From JAHHLP01 sp041609895 (GTDB taxonomy: Bacteria > Bacteroidota > Rhodothermia > Rhodothermales > JABDKH01), in the NCBI GenBank assembly GCA_041609895.1, contig JBFIPX010000101.1:1-11072 (forward strand): a stretch of 11,072 nt of DNA, in the 5' to 3' direction. The notes under the pieces are model-generated. The model had not been told where the DNA came from. It worked only from the letters and a program-made list of their open reading frames with translations, and searched no databases. Made by a program: the position numbers and the translations under genes. The first letter of the stretch is position 1; each line of letters starts with the position of its first letter. Below, piece after piece: positions 1 to 6,807 of this stretch.

Positions 1-271
1 AGAGGGTGGCGTTAATTCGATACTCCGCCGTGTTCGTCCAGTAATTTGGTCCCGGCTCGCCCGTCAGCGTTCGAGTGCCCGCCTCAACGGCACTGAGAAA
101 CTGAGGCGATGGAAAGGTGGGATAGGGGATCGGGCGGTTATCTTGCCCCAGGGCAGCAGGTGAAATATTCGGGACGACCAGAATCGCTGCTGTGATTAGG
201 AACCCGCACCTGATCAGAAAGCGCGTCGGGTTTTTGCCACAATGTTGCGGCGCTGCGTTTGAAAGCGTCAT
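1..271 (-). CDS. M1 family metallopeptidase, N-terminal fragment
   Basis: Reading the complement from the ATG at 271-269 gives 90 open codons that run off the left edge. An in-frame TGA lies six codons upstream (289-287), so this ATG is the only sensible start. Residues about 18-43 form an export signal: a basic start, the hydrophobic run FLITAAILVV, and a likely cleavage after Ala-Leu-Gly before Gln-Asp. The mature part then carries the pattern GEPGPNYW, then TAEY and INATL, which matches the opening beta-strand of secreted M1 aminopeptidases, where the substrate-facing N-terminal domain begins 'G.PGP.YW...A.Y.I...LD'. The catalytic zinc domain (GAMEN, HExxH) would lie outside the window, so catalytic competence cannot be judged. 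The gene is divergent from the choice-of-anchor B gene. No Shine-Dalgarno is visible. Family call is from the motif only; that the frame is coding is quite secure. Confidence 0.75.
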   Translation of the reverse strand, partial: MTLSNAAPQHCGKNPTRFLIRCGFLITAAILVVPNISPAALGQDNRPIPYPTFPSPQFLSAVEAGTRTLTGEPGPNYWTNTAEYRINATL

Positions 272-593
272 AGGAGTTGGGATTGTTCACCGAAGGTTGC
301 CTGTCTATCCGTCAGGACGAGCCTCGTTCCCGCTTCTCAGGACTCGATCAATTTTGGGGATAGGTCGTTAGTAACGGCATGATACCGTGGAGCATTGATT
401 GTGGCGCTGAGGGTGATTGAAGTGTTGGAGAAGCGGCTCTTGAAAAATTGTTTAAACGACGTTTTAGGGGATTTCTTCATGAACCGAGAGCGGGGCGGCT
501 CGTCGGATGATAATACGGGTTGCGGTCGCGGCCATCCGCTCAGGGCGTCGAGGTAATATGATCAAGTCTACTGTTTTCGAGAGGTTCGTCACT
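272..593. promoter_or_regulatory. Divergent intergenic spacer with two short palindromes
   Basis: This 322-bp gap separates the starts of two divergent exported-protein genes, so both promoters should lie here. No convincing gene is seen in it. Two perfect 5-1-5 palindromes are present: ACGAG-C-CTCGT at 317-327 and CGTTA-G-TAACG at 366-376. The 7-mer TCAGGAC occurs twice (312-318 and 337-343), 25 bp apart. A weak sigma-70-like pair, TTGAAA at 440-445 with TTTAGG at 463-468 (17-bp spacer), faces the right-hand gene but matches the -10 consensus at only three of six bases. Assignment as regulatory is inference from position. Confidence 0.4.
579..584 (+). promoter_or_regulatory. Ribosome binding site that decides the start of the choice-of-anchor B gene
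   Basis: GAGAGG lies 9 nt before the ATG at 594-596. That ATG opens a textbook signal peptide. Two earlier in-frame ATGs exist (507 and 558). Using them would put 29 or 12 extra residues, many of them polar or basic, ahead of the signal peptide. The ATG at 558 has only an AGG four bases away. Confidence 0.55.
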
Positions 594-2972
594 ATGAAAG
601 CTGTCTGTCCCGCTATTCTTTTCCTCGTCTTCTCGACTGGCGTGATGGCACAGAGCTGGGTCGGCGGAGAAGCGCTGGTTCGCGATCAGATCGGATTTGG
701 GTCGGCGGCCGCTATCGCCGGTGACCAGATCCTCATCTCCGAGCCGGCGAACGACTATACATCCGGCTTTGTGTACGTGTACGAGCGTGAGGGAGACGAT
801 TGGAAGGAGGTGACCCGGCTGGGGGCTCCGGACGGCAAGTGGTCCGACAACTTCGGAACGGCTCTGGACGTGGATGGTGGTACACTTGCAGTCGGCGCCA
901 CAAGTCAACGCGACGGTCAGGGAGCGATCTACATTTTCGAGCGGGACGAGCAGGGTGTTTGGGAATACTCGACAACTTTGACTGCGGCCGAGGGATCGCT
1001 CAAGCTTGGGAGGAGCATTGACATCAATGGCGACCGGCTTCTCGCCGGTTCCGCGGGCGATACGCGACAGCCGGGTCCTGCCTATGTCTTCGGCCGCGCT
1101 GCCGATGGAGAGTGGATGGAAGAGGCTGTGCTAGTGGCGGACTCGGCCAAGGCAATGACCGGTTACGCGTCTTCCGTGGCATGGGTTGGTGATCGCGCCG
1201 TTGTGGCGGCACCGCAGCAGGAAAGTGGACTCGCATACGTGTTCCGGTATGACGAAGTAAGCGGCTCTTGGGTTGAGGAGGATGGCATTTATGCCTCGGA
1301 TGGGCAGGCGGGTGATGCTTTTGGAACCTCGATGGCCACTCGCAAGAACTTTCTGCTGGTGGGCGCACCCGGCGCCGATGGTCGGACAGGGAGCGCTTAT
1401 CTATTTGAGCTAAATGCAGTGACGAGCAACTGGACGCAAGCCGCCAAGCTAACTCCTTTCGACAGCCCGTCGCGCGCAACTTTCGGATCGGCGGTCGGCT
1501 TCCGGGGGGGCGAACTGTGGGTAGGCGCCCCCCTCTCTGCGCTTTATCGGGGATCCATATATGTCTATGAACATGATGGCGAGCAGTTCATGTCGGCGTG
1601 GAAGCTGCTCATGCCGGATGCAGACCGCGGCGATCTGTTCGGCGGCTCCTTTGCGATCGCTGAGGATCTCGCCGTCGTTGGCATCCGCGGGGCGGACTTC
1701 GGCTTCGGCAATGCTGCTGTCTTCGGTCACGACGGCTCCGGATGGTCGATGCAAGCTCGGCTTGCAGGCGAGAACAGCACCCTCAAGCCGATCACAGGTG
1801 AAAAGGTGTCTTGCGAGGACGGCAAGTCATTCATTTTCACCTGCAAAAACGTGGACATGATTTCGCTGCTGCCCGTAAGTGAGCTCGGCGGACGGCGAGG
1901 CGTTCGCGTAAACGATATGTGGGGCTGGGAAGACCCGCTCACAGGGCGAGAGTACGCACTGGTCGGCAGGGTGGATGGCACCTCCTTCGTTGATGTAACT
2001 GACCCGTACAACCCAAGGTATCTCGGCGACCTGCCACGAACCAAAGGAACACCCGCAAGCGTCTGGCGCGATATCAAAGTGTATAAGGACTACGCCTACA
2101 TTGTTGCAGATGGCGCGGGTCAGCACGGGATCCAGATCTTCGACCTCACACAACTTCGCGACGTTGCGGATGCACCCGTTACATTCGAGGAGACGGCTCG
2201 GTACGACAAGATCAACAGCGCACACAACATCGTAATTAATGAGTCAACCGGGTTCGGCTACGCGGTCGGCAACAGTGGCGGTGGCGAAACTTGCGGGGGC
2301 GGCCTGCACATGCTCGACCTCAGCGACCCGGCAGCCCCAGTGTTTGCGGGATGCTTCGCTGATGCGACGACCGGCCGACGCAACACGGGTTACTCACACG
2401 ACGCGCAGTGCGTTATCTATGCGGGACCGGATGTCGACTACTCGGGCCGCGAAATTTGTTTCGGCTCGAATGAGACGGCCATCAGCATCGCTGACGTGAC
2501 CGAAAAGGATGACCCGATCGCAGTCGCGGCAGCCAAGTACCCGAATGTCGCCTATACCCACCAGGGATGGTTGACCGAGGACCACCGCTACTTCCTCGTG
2601 AACGATGAAGGAGACGAACCGTCGGGGCTGGTAGAAGGTACGCGCACGCTGATCTGGGATGTGCAGGACCTGGACGACCCGCAGCTGATCGCCGAATACA
2701 TCGCGGATAATCCCGCCACTGATCATAACCTGTACATCAAGGGCGATCTCGTCTTCCAGTCGAATTACCGAAGCGGACTGCGCATACTCGATATCTCTGA
2801 CGTAACGAATCCCGTCGAGGTGGGCTACTTCGACACGGTTCCGTTCGGCGACGACAAGTCGGGGGTAGGCGGTTCCTGGAGCAATTACCCCTACTTCAAG
2901 AACGGCATCATCGGTGTGACCAGCGCATACGAAGGGCTGTTTCTGCTGAAGCGGTCGGACGAGGAACTCTAA
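594..2972 (+). CDS. Choice-of-anchor B family protein with N-terminal FG-GAP propeller
   Basis: The exported protein has 792 residues from the chosen ATG at 594. Residues 1-19 are a Sec signal peptide ending Val-Met-Ala before Gln-Ser. Residues about 31-390 hold seven FG-GAP-like repeats, each starting like 'DxFGxS' and continuing to 'VGAP...G.AYVF', the right number for a closed seven-bladed integrin-alpha-type propeller. Residues about 405-792 match the choice-of-anchor B domain (TIGR04312, with LVIVD-like blades): visible landmarks include NVDMISLLP, NDMWGWEDP, GREYALVG, SAHNIVIN, ETCGGGLHM, GYSHDAQC, REICFGSNET, YTHQGWLTED, DHNLYIKGD, SGLRILD and WSNYPYF. All six cysteines of the mature protein are in this second half, so disulfides there are plausible. 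The family is named for its varied C-terminal sorting signals, but this copy stops at residues RSDEEL right after the last blade, with no T9SS, LPXTG or PEP-CTERM tail. Molecular function is unknown for the family; a secreted or surface binding role is inference. Confidence 0.93.
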   Translation: MKAVCPAILFLVFSTGVMAQSWVGGEALVRDQIGFGSAAAIAGDQILISEPANDYTSGFVYVYEREGDDWKEVTRLGAPDGKWSDNFGTALDVDGGTLAVGATSQRDGQGAIYIFERDEQGVWEYSTTLTAAEGSLKLGRSIDINGDRLLAGSAGDTRQPGPAYVFGRAADGEWMEEAVLVADSAKAMTGYASSVAWVGDRAVVAAPQQESGLAYVFRYDEVSGSWVEEDGIYASDGQAGDAFGTSMATRKNFLLVGAPGADGRTGSAYLFELNAVTSNWTQAAKLTPFDSPSRATFGSAVGFRGGELWVGAPLSALYRGSIYVYEHDGEQFMSAWKLLMPDADRGDLFGGSFAIAEDLAVVGIRGADFGFGNAAVFGHDGSGWSMQARLAGENSTLKPITGEKVSCEDGKSFIFTCKNVDMISLLPVSELGGRRGVRVNDMWGWEDPLTGREYALVGRVDGTSFVDVTDPYNPRYLGDLPRTKGTPASVWRDIKVYKDYAYIVADGAGQHGIQIFDLTQLRDVADAPVTFEETARYDKINSAHNIVINESTGFGYAVGNSGGGETCGGGLHMLDLSDPAAPVFAGCFADATTGRRNTGYSHDAQCVIYAGPDVDYSGREICFGSNETAISIADVTEKDDPIAVAAAKYPNVAYTHQGWLTEDHRYFLVNDEGDEPSGLVEGTRTLIWDVQDLDDPQLIAEYIADNPATDHNLYIKGDLVFQSNYRSGLRILDISDVTNPVEVGYFDTVPFGDDKSGVGGSWSNYPYFKNGIIGVTSAYEGLFLLKRSDEEL

Positions 2973-2991
2973 CAGCAAGTTGTTCTTCCCC

Positions 2992-3026
2992 GGGGTCGCC
3001 ACTGAGGCGGCCCCGTTCTATTTTGT
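2992..3026 (+). terminator. Rho-independent terminator after the choice-of-anchor B gene
   Basis: GGGGTCGCC (2992-3000) pairs with GGCGGCCCC (3006-3014) over 9 bp with one G-U wobble and a 5-nt loop, followed by a T-rich but interrupted tail (GTTCTATTTT). It begins 19 nt after the TAA. Because the tail is broken by G, C and A, some read-through into the cytochrome gene is possible. Confidence 0.8.
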
Positions 3027-3040
3027 GCCTCATCACAAAA
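3021..3040. repeat. Perfect inverted repeat TTTTGTG-N6-CACAAAA before the cytochrome gene
   Basis: Seven bases (3021-3027) are repeated in perfect inverted form (3034-3040) around a 6-nt centre, CCTCAT. The right arm ends one base before the AGGG ribosome binding site and 13 nt before the GTG start. As DNA it resembles a dimeric regulator site. As RNA it would form a small AU-rich hairpin abutting the ribosome binding site. The left arm also overlaps the T-rich tail of the terminator. Which role, if any, applies is not decided by the sequence. Confidence 0.5.
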
Positions 3041-3041
3041 C

Positions 3042-3045
3042 AGGG
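3042..3045 (+). promoter_or_regulatory. Ribosome binding site for the GTG-started cytochrome gene
   Basis: AGGG is followed 8 nt later by GTG (3054-3056). This supports the GTG start, which puts the hydrophobic lipoprotein signal at residues 20-40. No ATG in this frame lies before the signal sequence. Confidence 0.5.
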
Positions 3046-3053
3046 CGATAGTC

Positions 3054-4595
3054 GTGTCGGAAATCGTTGCAGGAAAGAAAAGTCAAGGTGCCTGGGAGTC
3101 GCGTAAAAACACGGTGTATGCTGCGGCTCTCTTTGTGGCGATCTTTGTGCTTGGCCTTTCGAGCGTCTCGTGTTCAGGAACGAGCGCGTCGGTCGCAGCT
3201 GCGTCGAAGGTGAATCCGAATGCTGTCGAGGACGCGGCGGAGTTCGCGACCGAAACGAGCGATGGTGAAGTCCAACGTGGCTCGGTGGCCGATAGCAGTT
3301 GGGCCATGGCGTCCTCGATATTGGCTGAGAAGTGCGTCGATTGTCACGGGACCCAAAGAACGGAATCCGGACTTAGCGTATCCAATTGGAAGGCCGTGAT
3401 GACCGGGTCGGATTACGGCGAGGCGGTGATCCCGTTTGATCCGGACAACAGCCTTCTTGTCGAGCTAGCATCGCAGCGGGTCGGTGGAGCGCACCCCGGC
3501 GAGTTCGACGCCGATACCTTGACGTCGGCCGAAATAGAGGCTTTGCGACGGTGGATCGGTGCGGGAGCGCCGTCAGCCGACGGTGCGGTGGCGTTCGCTG
3601 CTTCGAAGAATCTCGTGTATGTGGCAAACCAGGGCGAGGCGAGTGTTTCAATTATCGACGCTGAGGCCAACGTCGTTGCTCGGCGCGTCGACCTTAGCAG
3701 ACTCGGCTTCTCGAAGACGGCAAAACCGCACCACATTGCGGTAGAGGGTGACGGGTCACACTGGTACGTCTCTCTAATCGGTGAGAATCGGGTACTCAAG
3801 CTCGATCGAGATAATCGCCTCGTGGGAAAAGTCGAGCTCGAGGTTCCGGGACTGCTCGTGCTGGATGAGCAGACCGACCGGTTGTACGTGGGACGGTCCA
3901 TGAGTGCAGTCAACGCCCCGTCCAGTATAGGCGTGATTGGCTTATCAACGGGTCAGCTCGAAGAGATAGATGTCTTCTTTCCGCGCCCACACGCACTCGC
4001 TGTCGCACCACCGGGCCGCTTCGTCTATTCTGCCAGTTTGGCCGAGAACACGATCGCGGCAATCAACGCAGAGACGTTCGAGACGGAGTTGATCAGGTTG
4101 GGCGGGAATCCGGAGGTGCTCGTTCAATTTGCGGTGTCGCCAGACGGTCTGATGATGATAGCCGGCGGACAGCTGTCAGGTGACATCCACTTCTTCGACA
4201 TCAGTAATCCCCCGTGGTTGACTCGTACCGGCTGGACGACCGTCGGTCTCGGGGCGTGGCATCCGGTCTTTTCAAGGGACGGGACACGTGCTTTCGTGCC
4301 GAACAAGATGGTCAACACGGTGACCGTTCTCAATATGAGCACGCGTGAGGTCGACGAAGTGATATCGGGTGACGGACTGGCGGAGCCGCACGGCGCATCA
4401 CTGTCGCCGGACGGACGATATCTCTACGTGTCCAACAACAACCTGAAGGGTACGTACAGGCCGCGTCATGATCTGGAAGGCAATGCAAACGTCGGCACCG
4501 TCGTTGTGATTGACACCCGGACGAGTGAAATCGTGAAGGTACTGGAGGTAGGCAGCAACGCCACAGGCATAGGATCGAGACGCGGCGGGCAATGA
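3054..4595 (+). CDS. Cytochrome c domain fused to YVTN beta-propeller, probable lipoprotein
   Basis: The protein has 513 residues from a GTG start. Residues 20-40 are a hydrophobic export segment ending Ser-Val-Ser-Cys; Cys40 is the probable lipidation site, although Ser rather than Leu at -3 makes the lipobox non-canonical. Residues 41-82 are a low-complexity linker. Residues about 85-173 form a planctomycete-type cytochrome c domain: the heme site is CVDCH at 94-98, then IPFDPDNSLL, and the closing helix 'LTSAEIEALRRWIGAGAP'. The Met-Pro-Pro element common before that closing helix is absent; the segment reads GGAHPGEF (His147), so the distal heme ligand is uncertain. Residues about 185-510 are YVTN-type blades, e.g. 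NLVYVANQGEASVSIID, SPDG and RYLYVSNNN. Export and covalent heme attachment outside the cytoplasmic membrane follow from the signal and CxxCH. Substrate is not evident. The stop overlaps the next gene's ATG, indicating translational coupling. Confidence 0.9.
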   Translation: MSEIVAGKKSQGAWESRKNTVYAAALFVAIFVLGLSSVSCSGTSASVAAASKVNPNAVEDAAEFATETSDGEVQRGSVADSSWAMASSILAEKCVDCHGTQRTESGLSVSNWKAVMTGSDYGEAVIPFDPDNSLLVELASQRVGGAHPGEFDADTLTSAEIEALRRWIGAGAPSADGAVAFAASKNLVYVANQGEASVSIIDAEANVVARRVDLSRLGFSKTAKPHHIAVEGDGSHWYVSLIGENRVLKLDRDNRLVGKVELEVPGLLVLDEQTDRLYVGRSMSAVNAPSSIGVIGLSTGQLEEIDVFFPRPHALAVAPPGRFVYSASLAENTIAAINAETFETELIRLGGNPEVLVQFAVSPDGLMMIAGGQLSGDIHFFDISNPPWLTRTGWTTVGLGAWHPVFSRDGTRAFVPNKMVNTVTVLNMSTREVDEVISGDGLAEPHGASLSPDGRYLYVSNNNLKGTYRPRHDLEGNANVGTVVVIDTRTSEIVKVLEVGSNATGIGSRRGGQ

Positions 4596-6586
4596 TGAGA
4601 ATTGAGGGCAGGCGATCTGATACCCGGGCGCCGTTGTCGGTCTTGGGCGTCGTGCTGCTTCTGGTAGGTCTTGTCAGTTGTGCCGCACCCTCCGTGTTGA
4701 CTGAAGACGATGCAGGACAAGAGGAGCGGGGCGCTTCACCTGGCTACGTTATCGACGTGGACGGGCCGTTCGACGTCAGAGACCCGTCCGGGCGACCGTA
4801 CCATCACCCTTTTCTCGGTGGGTTCAACGTGCCCAGACCCCAGTTGCTGGACATCGACGGTGACGGCGACCTGGACCTGTTCCTGCAGGAGGAGCCGGAT
4901 GCGGTCATGTACTTCGAGAATACAGGAGTACGTGGCAACGATGCCTACGGCAACGATGGTAGTCGAGCCGGCGATGCTTTTGTCTACCGATCATCGAAGT
5001 ATGCCGGAATCGATGTTGGTGAGTGGTTCCGGTACGTGGACCTCGACGAGGACGGGTTGCCGGATCTCTTGACGGAACAGCCATTCAGCTATGTTCGATA
5101 TCTGCAGAACCGCGGGCAACCGGGCGAGCCACGCTTTGAGGTTGCCGCTGACACACTGAAAGATGTTGCCGGAGAACCGATCTTTTCTGACCGGCAGAAC
5201 ATCCCGAATGTCGCCGACATTGATTGCGACCGAAACCCTGATCTCTTCATCGGCCGTCTCGAAGGCACGATTACACGGTACGAATGGGCCGAAGTACGCG
5301 AGGGCGTACCGCGGTTCGCGTTCGTTTCCGACCGTTTTCAGGGAATCGAGATCATCGGTCAGATACTCGGTTCGATGCGGGGTGCGGCCAGCACGTCGCC
5401 GGCTACGCTCGGCGTCGGCGACGCCGTAACGATGCACGGCGCGAACACCCTGTCATTCGTCGACATCGACGCAGACGGGGACCAGGATATCCTGTGGGGC
5501 GATTACTTCGAGCCGGGCTTGCTGCTGATCGAGAATACGGGTTCGTGTCGGCGGATCGCATTTGGCCGTGAGCCTCGTCCATTCCCGCTCAACGATCCCA
5601 TCAAGACGAGCGGCTACAACGCGCCTGCCCCTGGCGACGTCGATGGAGACGGCGATACGGACCTGATCGTCGGCGTCCTTGGCGGTGCCTTCAACGCTAA
5701 CACGACGACGGCCGACAACCTCCTCTATCTCGACCAAACGAAACCAGACGAATTTGCGTTGCGAAGCGATCGATTCATATACACGGTAGATGTAGGGGCC
5801 GAGAGCATCGCGGCGGTCGGCGACATCGATAATGACGGGGATCACGACCTCCTGCTGTCGAATCAGATTGAGCCGCACATCACCGAGACATCGGGGATGT
5901 ACCTCTTCAGCATGCACGCCGAAGACGGCGACCTTTTTTGGCAGCTCACGGATACGCTCCGCTTCAAGCCGGCTTACCACTACGCACCGGCCCTCGGCGA
6001 TCTGGATGGCGACGGGGATTTGGACATGATCCTGGGTACGTGGCGCAATGAGCTGCAGTGGTATCGAAACGAGTCGGCAAATGGAACGATACGCCTGATT
6101 CCAGAGGAAGGCGTCGCCGCAAGACTCTCGCGGGGAAGTAATGCGACCCCGGCGCTTGTCGACATCGACGCCGACGGAGACCTTGACCTGTTCGTAGGCG
6201 AGACGACCGGGACGATCAACTTCTTTCGGAACGTGGGTACACCGGCCTCGCCGCAGTTCGAAGAGGTAACCGATGAGTTTGGTGACATCGACGTAGGTCG
6301 TCGCAGCTTTCCCACATTCGAGGACCTTGATGGCGATGGCGATTTTGATCTGGTGGTCGGTCGGGACGAGAAGTCTCTAGCGGTATTTCGAAACACCGGT
6401 ACGCCGTTGTCGTCGTCGTTCGAAGCCGTCGAAGACGATAAAGCATCGGGCGTGTTTGCGATGCTTGCTCGGCTGACTGTCTCGAAGCTTGCAACGCCAG
6501 TCTTCGTCGATCTAGACGGCGACGGAGATCGCGATTTCGTCAGCGGCTCCGAGGGCGGAGGAATTGTGTACCTGGAGCGGCGCTAA
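4592..6586 (+). CDS. FG-GAP/VCBS repeat lipoprotein
   Basis: The protein has 664 residues and starts in an ATGA overlap with the cytochrome gene; a second in-frame ATG follows directly (4595). Residues 14-30 are a lipoprotein signal with a canonical lipobox Leu-Val-Ser-Cys, Cys30. The mature protein carries ten Asp-rich motifs of the type D-x-D-x-D-G-D-x-D-[LI] (first near residue 87, last near residue 640), such as DIDGDGDLD, DIDADGDQD, DVDGDGDTD, DIDNDGDHD and DLDGDGDRD. Between them are blade strands like NTGTPASPQF. These motifs are known calcium-binding loops in FG-GAP/VCBS propellers, so a calcium-stabilised extracellular propeller, possibly two, is inferred. The third motif, DIDCDRNPD, is degenerate and has Cys212; the only other mature cysteine besides Cys30 is Cys319, so a disulfide between them is possible. 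It is probably made with the cytochrome protein and may partner it on the surface. No enzymatic motif is seen. Confidence 0.9.
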   Translation: MMRIEGRRSDTRAPLSVLGVVLLLVGLVSCAAPSVLTEDDAGQEERGASPGYVIDVDGPFDVRDPSGRPYHHPFLGGFNVPRPQLLDIDGDGDLDLFLQEEPDAVMYFENTGVRGNDAYGNDGSRAGDAFVYRSSKYAGIDVGEWFRYVDLDEDGLPDLLTEQPFSYVRYLQNRGQPGEPRFEVAADTLKDVAGEPIFSDRQNIPNVADIDCDRNPDLFIGRLEGTITRYEWAEVREGVPRFAFVSDRFQGIEIIGQILGSMRGAASTSPATLGVGDAVTMHGANTLSFVDIDADGDQDILWGDYFEPGLLLIENTGSCRRIAFGREPRPFPLNDPIKTSGYNAPAPGDVDGDGDTDLIVGVLGGAFNANTTTADNLLYLDQTKPDEFALRSDRFIYTVDVGAESIAAVGDIDNDGDHDLLLSNQIEPHITETSGMYLFSMHAEDGDLFWQLTDTLRFKPAYHYAPALGDLDGDGDLDMILGTWRNELQWYRNESANGTIRLIPEEGVAARLSRGSNATPALVDIDADGDLDLFVGETTGTINFFRNVGTPASPQFEEVTDEFGDIDVGRRSFPTFEDLDGDGDFDLVVGRDEKSLAVFRNTGTPLSSSFEAVEDDKASGVFAMLARLTVSKLATPVFVDLDGDGDRDFVSGSEGGGIVYLERR

Positions 6587-6807
6587 CTGCGGCGAGGCGC
6601 TGACCTCCCAAGAAACGTCCTGTAACCGATTAGGGGACGACTAACTGCCCCTTCGCGCCAGCACCCCGATTGGCTTTTGCTTCATCCCATCTTCATGTTC
6701 GGGAAGCTTACCAAGACCTCCTGAACGCCGATCCTCATCGTGTTAGCTGTAGAGATCCGGCAAACGACCGCTTACAACGTTAAGTATTTGTTTTTACAGA
6801 GTTACAG
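6587..6807 (+). promoter_or_regulatory. Intergenic spacer upstream of the T9SS protein, with two weak hairpins
   Basis: This 221-bp gap has no supportable gene. AGGGG (6632-6636) and CCCCT (6648-6652) can pair across an 11-nt loop but lack a T-tract, so this is at best a weak end signal for the lipoprotein operon. GTTCGGGA (6697-6704) pairs with TCCTGAAC (6719-6726), 8 bp with one G-U wobble and a 14-nt loop, again with no T-tract; it may be leader structure of the next gene. The promoter of the next gene should lie here, but no strong consensus is seen. Confidence 0.3.

Noticed and set aside
507..593. Upstream start that would add 29 residues to the choice-of-anchor B protein
   Set aside because: It would bury the signal peptide behind a basic extension; the ATG at 594 has a well-spaced GAGAGG and starts the signal peptide directly.
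2394..3002. Long antisense open frame (about 200 codons)
   Set aside because: It lies opposite the conserved choice-of-anchor B domain and matches no family; open antisense frames are expected in GC-rich coding DNA.
3021..3040. TTTTGTG-N6-CACAAAA as a classical CRP or FNR site
   Set aside because: The CRP arms TGTGA/TCACA put TGTG and CACA 8 nt apart; here they are 6 apart, and the FNR core TTGAT/ATCAA is not present. A regulator of this superfamily is possible but cannot be named.
6632..6652. AGGGG/CCCCT hairpin as the terminator of the lipoprotein operon
   Set aside because: The stem is only 5 bp and no T-tract follows, so it is kept only as a weak structure within the spacer entry.
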